From Piezodorus guildinii (lineage: Eukaryota; Arthropoda; Insecta; Hemiptera; Pentatomidae), in contig CM041295.1 in assembly GCA_023052935.1 (NCBI GenBank), forward strand, positions 17,608,880 through 17,672,879: 64,000 bases of DNA, written 5' to 3'. This document shows positions 50,869 to 60,603 of this stretch, piece by piece. The first letter of the stretch is position 1. Each line of letters opens with the position of its first letter. Made by a program: the position numbers and the translations under genes. Below the pieces are notes generated by a model. It saw nothing but the letters and a program-made list of their open reading frames with translations. It ran no database searches and was not told the DNA's origin.

Positions 50869-53321
50869 AAGAAGAGAATAAAAGCCAACTGCCTTATGTT
50901 AAAGACCACGCGAATCGTAAATGGCTTATTGATACCGGATCTTGGAAGAATTATATAAGACCAGACATTGTACCACCAGATGTTGAAAGAGAAAAAGAAA
51001 ATTTTACAATAAAAACAGCAACCGGAGAAGAACTTGGCACGGAATCTATTTCAGTTGATTGCAGAAATAATTTTCTTAAAAACCCCGAAAAAATAAAATT
51101 TTATCTATTTAATTTCAGTCCCAATTACGAAATACTTCTAGGAAATGAGACAATGAGGGAAATGAAATTTAATATCGATTTCGAAACCAACAAAATAAAA
51201 ACTCGCTATACAGAGTTTGATTTTATTATGGAAGACGAAGTTTTAAAATTAGTTTTGAAAGAAGGCGAAAATCAGATAAAAGTAGAACAAAATAAAAATC
51301 TATATTTTATTGACTATGAAGATGATAAGATTAAAATTAAACCTGGCATCTATGATCAAAATATAATAATCGACAGTAAAGTTAACGAAACCATATATTT
51401 ACCTTTATACTATTTGCAAAAAGAAGAAGTAGAATTAACAGATTCTAATAAAAAAGGAAACCATGAAATAATAAAACAAATCCCCCAACTAATCAGAACC
51501 GACCATATACCTCCTCAAGAAAAATCAAATTTAATTAAATTATTATCGAAATATCCATCAGTATTTAAGACTGAAAATGATCCCCTTTCAGCCACTGATT
51601 TATTGGAGCATAAGATTAAAACAAAAACCGAAGACCCGATATATTCGAAAAATTACAGATATCCCCACCAATTCAAAGAAAATATTAAGGAAGAAATTAA
51701 AAAGATGTTAGAATCCAAAATAATAAGACCCAGCAATTCCCCTTACAATTCTCCCGTTTGGATTGTCCCGAAAAAGCCAGACGCATCAGGAAAAAGAAAA
51801 ATACGAATGGTGATTGATTACAGGAAATTAAATCGAGAAACAACCCCGGATAAATTCCCCATTCCTAATATTGAAGACCTTTTAGGCAAATTAGGAAAAG
51901 CGACGATATTTACAGCAATGGACCTTTGCTCAGGCTTCCATCAAATAAAAGTCGAAGAAAGTTCTATCCCAAAAACAGCATTTTCTACAGATCAAGGCCA
52001 CTTTGAATTCCTTCGCATGCCATTTGGACTCAGTAATGCCCCAGCAACGTTTCAAAGAGCCATGAATATCATTTTTTCAGATTCTATTAACGTTTTAGTC
52101 TATATGGACGATATTATAATTTTTTCTGAAAATTACAAAGATCATTGGAAACATTTAGAAGAAACTCTTAAAAAGTTAGAAAAACATAACTTAAAGATTC
52201 AGCTCGATAAGACAGAATTTTGCAAGAAAGAATTGTTATTCCTCGGACATATTATCAGCGAACGCGGCATAGAACCTAATCCAGAAAAGATAAAAGCAGT
52301 AAAAGATTTTAAACTCCCTAAAAATGAAAAAGAAATTAAAAGCTTTTTAGGATTAACTGGTTTCTATAGGAAAATGATACCAAATTACGCAAAGATAGCT
52401 TCCCCATTAACGAGATGTCTTCGAAAAGATCAAAAAGAAATCAAACCAGAGTTATATGAAAACGCTTTTGAGAAATTGAAACAACTTGTATGTAGTAGCC
52501 CCATTTTGCAAATTCCAGATTTCAATCAGGACTTTTTCTTAACAACTGACGCAAGTAATTTCGCCATTGGTGCAGTATTAGCACAGAAGAAAGATGGAAA
52601 AGAACTCCCTGTATGTTTTGCATCCAGAACACTTAATAAAGCAGAACAAAATTACTCAACAATGGAAAAGGAATGTTTAGCCATTATTTGGGCTTGCAAT
52701 CATTTTCGACCCTACTTATACGGTAGAAAATTTTTCATATATTCAGATCACAAACCTTTAGAATATTTAAGAACGTGTAAAACACAGAACGCCAGATTAA
52801 TTAGATGGAAATTATTGTTAGAAGATTTCGAATATGACATAAAATACATTGAAGGAAAGGCTAATAAAGTCGCCGATCATTTATCCCGTTACCCTATTGA
52901 AGAAAGGAAATTAAAAGAACCAGAATTTGATATTTTTCATACAGAAAATTCTCCTAATAACTATTCACAAGAAATCGTAGATTTATTACAAGAAATGGGA
53001 ATAGAAGAAACCCAAGAAGAAGCTAACAATGAAAACTTAGAAGGAATTAATAATGATGAAAACATAGAAGAAAATAATAATGGTGAACACCAAGAAATAA
53101 TTCAAGATGATATATCTTCTTTAGCAACGCAGCACTCCACAGAATCCTCCGATAACAGAATCTTAATAGTTGATGATAAATCTAGACCAGTAAATGTTGA
53201 GAAAAATCAAATAATAATAAAAAGGGACACGCGAAAATTCAACGCGAAACAATATTCAATAATAAGCAAAGAACAACAATTGAATTTACTTGGCCTTATC
53301 ATGAAAAAGATTTTGAAATAG
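50835..53321 (+). CDS. pol: Errantivirus-like Pol: protease, RT, RNase H (frame breaks before integrase)
   Basis: Open in the -1 frame relative to Gag, with entry by frameshift, so no ATG is needed; the first in-frame ATG is not meaningful. The aspartic protease begins WLIDTGS near 50921. RT: the fingers have SPVWIVPKK, RMVIDYRKLN, FTAMDLCSGFHQ and the LRMPFGLSNAPATFQ motif, and the catalytic YMDD is at 52101-52112. RNase H: TTDASNFAIGAVLAQ (about 52540), an E in MEKECLAI, and SDHKPLEYL. An acidic Glu/Asn-rich linker follows. The frame ends at 53321 because of a one-base shift near 53270-53282. The connecting region continues in another frame to 53540, and integrase returns to this frame. Confidence 0.9.
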   Translation, partial: RERPARQSKHIKEENKSQLPYVKDHANRKWLIDTGSWKNYIRPDIVPPDVEREKENFTIKTATGEELGTESISVDCRNNFLKNPEKIKFYLFNFSPNYEILLGNETMREMKFNIDFETNKIKTRYTEFDFIMEDEVLKLVLKEGENQIKVEQNKNLYFIDYEDDKIKIKPGIYDQNIIIDSKVNETIYLPLYYLQKEEVELTDSNKKGNHEIIKQIPQLIRTDHIPPQEKSNLIKLLSKYPSVFKTENDPLSATDLLEHKIKTKTEDPIYSKNYRYPHQFKENIKEEIKKMLESKIIRPSNSPYNSPVWIVPKKPDASGKRKIRMVIDYRKLNRETTPDKFPIPNIEDLLGKLGKATIFTAMDLCSGFHQIKVEESSIPKTAFSTDQGHFEFLRMPFGLSNAPATFQRAMNIIFSDSINVLVYMDDIIIFSENYKDHWKHLEETLKKLEKHNLKIQLDKTEFCKKELLFLGHIISERGIEPNPEKIKAVKDFKLPKNEKEIKSFLGLTGFYRKMIPNYAKIASPLTRCLRKDQKEIKPELYENAFEKLKQLVCSSPILQIPDFNQDFFLTTDASNFAIGAVLAQKKDGKELPVCFASRTLNKAEQNYSTMEKECLAIIWACNHFRPYLYGRKFFIYSDHKPLEYLRTCKTQNARLIRWKLLLEDFEYDIKYIEGKANKVADHLSRYPIEERKLKEPEFDIFHTENSPNNYSQEIVDLLQEMGIEETQEEANNENLEGINNDENIEENNNGEHQEIIQDDISSLATQHSTESSDNRILIVDDKSRPVNVEKNQIIIKRDTRKFNAKQYSIISKEQQLNLLGLIMKKILK

Positions 53322-53542
53322 AAGAAAAACTTTTAGAAATCTTAAGACCAAATATAACTTACGGCATATACTGCTCACCCATATCAGATTCTATAGAAAG
53401 TGAAAATAATTGGTATAATGCATTATTTAATAAAGTTGCATCACTCATTAGAGAAAAATTTCCCACAAATAGAATTAAAAGATATTATAAACTATTGCCA
53501 GATGTAAAGAAACACGGAAGACCAGAAATTACTTATCCTTGA
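53282..53542 (+). pseudogene. Displaced Pol segment between RNase H and integrase
   Basis: Frame offset by one base from both flanking Pol parts. It reads EFTWPYHEKDFEIEEKLLEI and SLIREKFPTNRIKRYYK up to a stop at 53540-53542. The integrase HHCC start (LDYHIAKTCHRGINE) resumes at 53538 in the original Pol frame. So one base was lost near 53270-53282 and one gained near 53530-53538, or the assembly has two small indel errors. Confidence 0.85.
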
Positions 53543-54635
53543 TTATCATATCGCCAAGACATGCCACAGAGGTATAAATGAAACATATTTAGTTTTGAAA
53601 ACCAAATTTTATTGGCCCAATATGAAAGATCATATCACAGAAATTATAAACAAATGTGACACATGTGGAAAAGGCAAATACGATAGAAGACCTATAAAAC
53701 AAAAATTTAAAATTACTCCCACACCTGAGAAACCCTTTACAGATTTAATGATTGATACCTTACACATGAGTAATTATTACATTTATTTAATAGTAGATAC
53801 TTTTTCCAAAAGAATATTTTCTTATTACGCAACGAGTTATAATGCCATAGAAAGCATGAAAGTATTGAAAAAATATTTAGCATATTTTCCAAAACCCCCA
53901 AAAATATCATGTGACAACGGAAGAGAATTCGACAATAACTTGTTTAAAGATTTTCTAAACTACTTAAATATTGAATTACATTATACTACCCCCAATCACC
54001 CTAACTCTCTTGGATTGCTTAATCGGGCAAGCTCTTCGTTATTAGAAATTTTAAGACTTATAAACATAGAAAACAAAGATGATAAAGAGGAAGATAAGTT
54101 AGAGCAAGCAACGACAGCATATAATAATTCCCTTAATCAAGATCTTAAAATGACCCCTAACGAAATAACTTTCAGTATCACTAATGAAACTTATAATGAA
54201 TCCCCGGAAATAAAAGAATATCTTGTTCATGAGTACCATCGGAAAATGAAGCAGCTTTTCGAAATAACTAAGAAAGGTATAGAACAAAATAAAGAGAGAA
54301 AAATAGGCAAGTTAAATGAAAATAGAGAAGACATAGAAATCCCGGAAGATGTGTATATAAAGAGACAACAGAAAAAGAAAATAGATCCTAAATACGAAAA
54401 AGGAAAGTATGTTGATAAAAGATTTCAAAATAGAAATAAAGGTAGAAAGAAAAAACTCCACCCTGATCAAGTCAAACGACCGAAAAAGGTCACTAAGAAA
54501 AAGAAATCAAATAATAATAATAATAAACCTAGTACAAGTCAAAAAAACCCAGAAATAACTGATGAAGATATTGAGAATGTCATAAAAGAAATAGAAACGT
54601 CTAATGTTACAGGAGTCAGCCAAGATGACTTGTGA
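53538..54635 (+). CDS. Errantivirus-like integrase (third catalytic residue replaced)
   Basis: Continuation of Pol in the original frame. The open frame from 53595 gives 346 codons. The zinc domain spans H in LDYHIA and CHRG (53540-53570) and CDTCGKG. The core has D54 (MIDTLHM) and D107 (SCDNGREF), counted from 53595. The position 36 residues on, where E is required, is N143 (GLLNRAS). Integrase with Asn there should not join strands. The C-terminus is very Lys-rich and ends DDL with the TGA at 54633-54635, overlapping the start of the env frame by a few bases. Alternative explanation: clustered errors in the codon region, but two base changes would be needed. Confidence 0.85.
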   Translation, partial: LDYHIAKTCHRGINETYLVLKTKFYWPNMKDHITEIINKCDTCGKGKYDRRPIKQKFKITPTPEKPFTDLMIDTLHMSNYYIYLIVDTFSKRIFSYYATSYNAIESMKVLKKYLAYFPKPPKISCDNGREFDNNLFKDFLNYLNIELHYTTPNHPNSLGLLNRASSSLLEILRLINIENKDDKEEDKLEQATTAYNNSLNQDLKMTPNEITFSITNETYNESPEIKEYLVHEYHRKMKQLFEITKKGIEQNKERKIGKLNENREDIEIPEDVYIKRQQKKKIDPKYEKGKYVDKRFQNRNKGRKKKLHPDQVKRPKKVTKKKKSNNNNNKPSTSQKNPEITDEDIENVIKEIETSNVTGVSQDDL

Positions 54636-56242
54636 GTTCGACGACGAATTGTTTCAAGTATCTTCTGATCGCAGCGCTTACGGTTCAGATACAGACCCTG
54701 CTAATACAAGATTTATCTGACGGACCAGGAGCATCCATCGTACAAATTAATCCATCTTTTATAATTGAAGATTGGTACACATTTTTACATTATAAGAATC
54801 TTACAAATTTAACAAGAGAAATTCAAACCCTTAAGATTAGCATTGACGTATTAACAATTAGTAATGAATATAAAACTTTGCATAATATTATTGAACAAAA
54901 ATATAACAAGATATTAGAAAAAATTAATCATATTGTAAATATAAATCGGAATAACCGATCAAAAAGAGGTTTAATTAACGGACTAGGCAATGCTATTAGT
55001 TGGCTCACCGGCAATATGGACGCCGATGACAAAGAAAAGTATGATAATATTTTAAATAAAATCGAGAGAAATATGTATCACATAGAGCATAATGAAAATG
55101 TTAGATTAGGATTAAATAAAGAATTAACATCTAAACTTAATAAAGAAATAATTGTTTTAAATAAATATAAGGATAGTATAGAAAAAATAAATAATTTTAC
55201 AGATTTAGCTCTTACTAAGTTAATGTATCATGATTTATTAGCCGTATTAGATTTAGTAGAAAATCAATTAAATGATATAGAATTTTCCTTAGAACAATGT
55301 AAATTAGGAATTACCCATCCAAGCATATTAACGACTAGAGAACTAGAACAATTAAACATACCGTTCGGAGAACCAATCACAGAAAATGTAGAATTAAACT
55401 GGTTACTTAGCTCCACATTTTGTTCCCTATCAGATACAGGATTAATTTATTATTTTATTAAAATCCCTTTGAAATCATTGCCAAAAACAACTTATTATGC
55501 TATGTCATATCCAGTTACAAGGAATAATAAAGTCATTACTCTAAAGATTAAAGAACAACTAATCATTAGATTTAAAAATTCGTTTTACAATGGAAATTGT
55601 ATTAAATTCAATAATCATCATTACTGTAAAGACATGATAGAGATTAAGGACAAATGTATTTTAGAATTATGTAAGAATATAGAATTAAATGATTGTAAAG
55701 CTGTAGAAATAAGAACAAACCCTATAATCAAACTTATACCCACATTACACCAATATTTAACCTTTAATATTAGCAATGTAACAACTAGTGTAACAAACAC
55801 ACAAATGTATCATCTACCATCTACTAGCCTCCTTAATCTTAATGAAAAAGAGAAATTTGTAAATATAAATGTACCACTTTCTTATGTTGACAATGTAAAT
55901 ATTCCTTTTATTTCCTATCATTCTGTTAATAATAAAACTATTGTATCAACAAATTTTACTTTTGAGGAATTACAACAAATAGACTTAAGTAATATAGAAA
56001 TAGAAGAATTAGAACCTTATGATATAACTGTATCCCAATTTATTTCTTATATATTTTATGTAATATGTTTATATCTTTTATGCTATAATCTTTATCGTCA
56101 GTATTGTAAACTGGAATTACTGTGTTCTAATCCTTCAAATGATAATCCAAGTACCCATCCTCAACCACCTGAATGTTTTGATGGCAGAGCCAGAGCTTGG
56201 TTTCAATATTTACAGAATAGACAAACCGTCCCAAATCCTTAA
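54632..56242 (+). CDS. env: Errantivirus-like envelope glycoprotein
   Basis: 536 open codons with no ATG near the start (GTG at 54632; a stop lies two codons upstream at 54626). This suggests expression from a spliced mRNA; TTCTGATCGCAG ending at 54674 is a candidate acceptor. The N-terminal hydrophobic stretch (KYLLIAALTVQI) could be a signal peptide. The furin-type site R109-S-K-R112 is followed by the Gly-rich fusion peptide GLINGLGNAISWLTG, the hallmark of errantiviral F-like Env proteins (related to baculovirus F). Asn-linked glycosylation sites are frequent. A membrane anchor lies at about residues 470-488 (SYIFYVICLYLLCY) with a ~45-residue cytoplasmic tail. No internal stop. Confidence 0.9.
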   Translation: MSSTTNCFKYLLIAALTVQIQTLLIQDLSDGPGASIVQINPSFIIEDWYTFLHYKNLTNLTREIQTLKISIDVLTISNEYKTLHNIIEQKYNKILEKINHIVNINRNNRSKRGLINGLGNAISWLTGNMDADDKEKYDNILNKIERNMYHIEHNENVRLGLNKELTSKLNKEIIVLNKYKDSIEKINNFTDLALTKLMYHDLLAVLDLVENQLNDIEFSLEQCKLGITHPSILTTRELEQLNIPFGEPITENVELNWLLSSTFCSLSDTGLIYYFIKIPLKSLPKTTYYAMSYPVTRNNKVITLKIKEQLIIRFKNSFYNGNCIKFNNHHYCKDMIEIKDKCILELCKNIELNDCKAVEIRTNPIIKLIPTLHQYLTFNISNVTTSVTNTQMYHLPSTSLLNLNEKEKFVNINVPLSYVDNVNIPFISYHSVNNKTIVSTNFTFEELQQIDLSNIEIEELEPYDITVSQFISYIFYVICLYLLCYNLYRQYCKLELLCSNPSNDNPSTHPQPPECFDGRARAWFQYLQNRQTVPNP

Positions 56243-56282
56243 ATTTAGAGTTCAGTGGGCTTCACTCTCATAAGGACGGAGG
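56243..56282 (+). other. Env 3' flank with polypurine tract
   Basis: Short noncoding stretch ending AAGGACGGAGG immediately before the 3' LTR. The purine-rich run is the plus-strand primer site. Confidence 0.75.
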
Positions 56283-56580
56283 AGTCACGCCACCATGAGG
56301 CCATAGTGCACCTGCAGATCACACCATATTCCTTGAATCTTATTCAGCAGTCCTATTAACCTATATATACCCTGTCCCTTCTCCCAGGGATCACTCACTC
56401 ACTCTCTCTCTTCAAGTCCTCGCAGTAATTACGGTACGTAATCTATGTCAGATCTAGTATAGCCATATTGTTATTATCAAGATTGTCATTATTGTCTTTT
56501 AAAGTGTTATTATCGATGTTTTGTAACTTTTGAATAAATAAAATATTTTTTTTTTCAATAACGAGCACGAACACCAAAAT
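56283..56580 (+). repeat. 3' LTR of errantivirus-like element
   Basis: 298 bp, almost identical to the 5' LTR (one substitution and one T fewer in the T-run). It ends AACACCAAAAT at 56580. Confidence 0.93.
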
Positions 56581-56804
56581 TTAATAACGAATAAGGTTGC
56601 CTTTGAGTGGTTAAAATATGGGAAAAAACTAAAAAGGAGAAATTTTTTTTTAAACAAAGCTCGACTCGTTTTTAACCGATAGCATTCAAAACAACAATTC
56701 TACGAAAGCTTTATTTACAAATATTTTTAGAAGTTGGCGATATTGATAAACAAAGTGATTTCTATGCTTCCAGTAAACTCAGTATTTTACCTGTAATTAT
56801 TACT
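56581..56804. other. No gene seen
   Basis: AT-rich DNA between the errantivirus-like element and the mariner end fragment. Confidence 0.4.
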
Positions 56805-57015
56805 ACTCGAAAATCGCGTGTTTCCATGTTCATATTTGTAGGTATACTAAAAAGTGGGTAATTGATTGGGAAGCTAATGTTTATAAACAAAGGTAGAGGA
56901 TTAGTAACTGTTTACTTTAAATATGTGAACATTCGGAAGAAAACAACAGAGACCTGTAAATCCTTTATGTATTTCAGAAACTATAAAAACGGAGATTTCA
57001 AGTAAAACAACCCAA
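56805..57015 (-). repeat. Mariner end fragment
   Basis: About 210 bp matching 10010-10220, from the transposase start codon region (TTTCCATGTTCA) to the terminal AAAACAACCCAA, followed by TA. The remainder of the element is missing on the left. The shared UTR has the same order of words (GGTATACTAAAAAGTG, GATTGGGAAGCTAATG), so it belongs to the same subfamily. Confidence 0.85.
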
Positions 57016-57589
57016 TATAATTTTTTTTAACATTCACGTGACGCGCAGGGCATTCTGTGTTATACCATAATGTAATAAGCAATTCAGTTCAATATGGACT
57101 TTGCGATGGCAAGGTATGAATATGACCATTAAATCTGTTTGATAAGTTTAAAGTCGTAAATGCCTGCTTAGTTAATAGCATGATATACAAAATATAAGTG
57201 AAGAGCACATGGTCAGTGAAACGTAAGGGCCTTAAGAAGAAGCCGAGCTATGACTACTAATAAAATAAGACTAACAAACATTATTTTTTCAGGACATTTA
57301 TGAGAGTTATAAAATACTAAGTTATTTATATTGTAAATTGGATATTTTTCACTAACATGTTGTTCATTACTGGTTGAAAGTTGTGTATCAGCTTCACCAT
57401 TTTAAGCTCATGGTGTCACGTAGAAAGTGTAATAATTTACAAAGAATATCTCATACGATATGGTCCTTTAAAATGCAAAATTTATTATAGTAGAAGTAGT
57501 TGTGAATCCCCATTTGATGGTTTAGTCATTTTCTCTTATCTTTTTTAAGTGTTTTTCGCCATTTTTTATTTGTTAAATATCAATATATA
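57016..57589. other. No gene seen
   Basis: AT-rich DNA without recognised features. Confidence 0.4.
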
Positions 57590-58137
57590 TAGTGGCTCCT
57601 TCCCTCTATCCGCAGACAATATATCCTAGGATCATACCTTTACCAAACCGTCCACTCCCAGCTACCTCCCTATATCCTCAGTCTTCTGCAATTTAAATCG
57701 TCAATCCACTCCCTCGAAACAAGATCACACCATTCTGACCTTTATATTCCTATCCATAGAACAAAATTTTTGATCATTCCTTTCTTGTTCGCTCTACTAT
57801 TCTCTGGAATTCCTTACCTACTCATATCCGCCATGTTTCATCCCTACCATCATTCAAGTCTCAGCTGTTCCAGTGCCTACTTTCATCCCAAACAGACCCT
57901 CAACAACAAGCCTGATATTTCAAATCAAATTTCAATTATAAAGAAAATTTATTATTTATTGTTTATATTAAACTCAGTTAATGAATATGTTATTATGAAC
58001 CAGTTTCAATGTTTTACCTTATTCAACACTTTAATCTACAAGATGTTATGTATATTACTCTTTTATTTTTATTTACTCTTATATATACTTTAATCCATTT
58101 TTTTTTCTGATATCATTGTAAATAAAAATTAATTATA
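57590..58137 (+). pseudogene. CR1/L2-type LINE C-terminal fragment and 3' UTR
   Basis: Across a shift the plus strand gives LWNSLPTHIRHVSSLPSFKS then QLFQCLL (about 57797-57880), the W-N-S-L-P...FKSxL pattern that ends many LINE ORF2 proteins. Before it comes STPSKQDHTI or, in another frame, SLETRSHHSDLYI. The unit ends TTGTAAATAAAAATTAATTA. It is distinct from the Jockey copies. Confidence 0.6.
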
Positions 58138-58851
58138 ATCCTTTGGTCTTTTGGCCAGGCACATCGTATATCTTAATTGTACATACTAATTTTTCTAAAG
58201 GGACCCTGTCCCAGAAGAATGAAAAAATTTCTATTTCTATTTCTATATATAAATATTTTGTTTTAAGAGGGCGTAATGGACTATAACTATTCTCATTTCC
58301 AGAAATGTTTTTTATTTCGTTTGTCAACATGGACCAAAATGTTTCAAAGCTGGAACATACAGTTTAATAGTTAATTAAATTGTAAATTTTTGGTTTCATC
58401 TAAATCTATCTGTCCATAATGAACCAGTCATTGCCTCCCACACGCTCCAATCCTACATCAGGCAATTTGAAGTATGGTGCTAGAATCAGAGAGTTAATGT
58501 AAATTCCAACTAATCCCACAAGATGAACGATTTAAACTGTTATACTTTATTTTAAATGAAGTTATACAACTGAGAAAATAAATTAAGAAGTTTAAAAAAC
58601 AATTATTTTCAAAAGAATCATGCTTCTTCCAGTGATTTTAAAAATGATAGTTCAGAAAAATAATATGTATGTGTTTACACACAAGTACATATTTTTACAT
58701 TCACTTACGAATGTATGAAATGTTAATATAAGCATGCAAATTTCACCTACCATCGTACTTGAATAATACGTTTTTGTGTATTGATTTTTAATGTGAAGGT
58801 TGAAATAACTAGTTGAAGAACAATATAGCTGTCCATTACACTATTAAATTG
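58138..58851. other. No gene seen; short repeat pieces
   Basis: 58138-58190 (CCTTTGGTCTTTTGGCCAGG) resembles 61337-61380 (TTATTGGTCTTTCGGCCAGA) and may be a LINE tail. 58770-58830 resembles 49005-49070, next to the errantivirus-like insertion. Otherwise unassigned. Confidence 0.4.
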
Positions 58852-60175
58852 AAAAATCTGGTGCGCGCAACACACGACATTCACTTAACTCCGTTGTTAA
58901 AATCAATTTAAATTGTTCTTAACAATTTTTAAAATCATTAAGGGGTGAAAATAAATTGATGAGAATTAATTAAATTGAGTTTCAATAGAAAAATGTTTAA
59001 TTAATTAATCTATTATATTATTATCTACGACAATCAGTTCGTTCATTACTATCCGTTACCTTTTACAATTTTGTGTATAAGATAATATTTTTTTATTTAA
59101 TTTAGCTTTCCAACGGTATAGTATACGTCTATATTTCTGTTTCTATGTTCAAAAACTAAATAAAAAAATATTTTTCATTTTTTATTTGGTTATCAAATTT
59201 GTTCAATTATTATAATTAGTCGCTTTTTATCAGTCCTGATATGATGAATTGTTAATTATTTCGTAACTACAATATTATAAGTACTTTGGAGGAAGATGAA
59301 TTAAAATATCGTCATTTAAGCTCTTTCAGACTATTTCAATCAGAATGAAACCTAGATGATATTGAAGCCCATTAAATTTTACATTGATATGGGGAGTTTA
59401 ATCAAAATCGTTAGAGCCATTATGTGAAAATCGTAAAAAGGTGCAAATTTTATGGTATAAAGTGGCTCTTTTGGTAAGCTGATTTTCAGTAAAAAAGTTG
59501 CAGTAACATCTCACGCCCGAAAAGGACTAATTTACTATTTCAAAGGATATGCCCGATTTTCATATTTTAAGGACTGTTAATTTTTGTTTTTTAGAGTCGC
59601 CATTCTCGTTGAAAGGATTCTTAACAATTGACATTTATTGTAACCAGGATACGGTTCAAAATGGAAGCGAACCACCATTTTTGACTCGATTCTCCTTTTA
59701 AAAGGATAAGAATCGAAATAAATCACTGGTAACTAGGATTACCACACTAAAAAGGATACTTTTTAATTTCGAAACTCTCTTCCCGATGCAAGAAGCTGTC
59801 CGAAATAACTTAAGTCATAGGGTGCTTACTGTGTTCAAAAGTTAAATTTTCTTTACATCTCAAAGTTATTTAAAATTAATTGGATTTCGGAGCTATTTTT
59901 GATTAAATAACTAACCGAATCCAAGGGTTAAGTCTGACGTTGAGTGTGGAAGGTTTAAACGAGGCGGGATTAGCGGAGTTATCTTAAATATAAAATTCCA
60001 GTTTCGTACGACTGGATCGTTTTCGTACTCGGCTAACCACACACATACACACACCAAGACCTTTCTATGGGACTTGATTATTCGGACTCCCTAGGAGACT
60101 CTAAAACGTGTATTTCCGTAGGAAATTTAATTCGAAAATTCCCACGATCGGAATACTTTCCCTAACTTTATATTT
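58852..60175 (+). repeat. R repeat, longest copy
   Basis: Starts ATCTGGTGCGCGCAACACAC and runs through CTTTCCAACGGTATA, AGACTATTTCAATCAGAATG and CGTTAGAGCCATTATGTGAA to the CA tract (60040-60055), CAAGACCTTTCTATGGGACT and GATCGGAATACTTTCCCTAA. An extra ~350 bp (about 59555-59930) is absent from copy 1 and may be an insertion; part of it recurs at 34990-35045. Confidence 0.75.
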
Positions 60176-60179
60176 CGTA

Positions 60180-60603
60180 TATATGTTTTTGCTAGTAAAC
60201 ATAGTTATTATTGTCTAACCTTGTTAATTAATTGTTTATTGTCCTTGTAGTTTATTTATTTGCCAACTTTTTATTTATCTTAATTATAGGTTGTTGTTTT
60301 GATTTGTTTTGTTTATTATTATTTTATTGTATATATAAAATACATAATGGCTTCTAGAAAACCACGTGATAACACTATACTGAGCAGATCTGCACGAAAT
60401 CAATGCACGATCAATGTTCAGTTGTGCCATCACCTGACACAACTACATCATTAACTGACATGAATATATTTATTTTATATTTTATGTAATTTGACTATTA
60501 TTATTATTTTCTGTACATATTGTATGAATGTGGTCTCATATCACTATTACTATTGTTTATTTTGTAACAAATTGTAATATATCTCAAAAAAAAAAAAAAA
60601 AAA
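60180..60603 (+). repeat. Jockey copy-B-type 3' UTR fragment with internal insert
   Basis: Matches the distal 3' UTR of copy B (TTTATTTATCT with ATTATAGGTTGTTG, CATATCACTATTACT, AACAAATTGTAATATATCTC then poly(A) at about 60585-60604). A ~130-bp GC-richer insert (about 60350-60465, with GGCTTCTAGAAAACCACGTG) is not in copy B. Confidence 0.75.

Larger units (their letters stand above)
49078..56580 (+). mobile_element. Errantivirus-like LTR element with gag, pol and env
   Basis: LTRs of about 299 and 298 bp (49078-49376, 56283-56580) start AGTCACGCC and differ by one substitution (49158 region, CTTTAT versus CTATAT) and one T in a run. AGT...-type ends instead of TG...CA are typical of insect errantiviruses, which are Gypsy elements that acquired an env gene. 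AATAA occurs just before the 5' LTR (49073-49077) and two bases after the 3' LTR (56583-56587) and may be the target duplication; the exact LTR end is uncertain. Gene order gag, protease-RT-RNase H, integrase, env. Pol is damaged and env is open. Confidence 0.93.
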
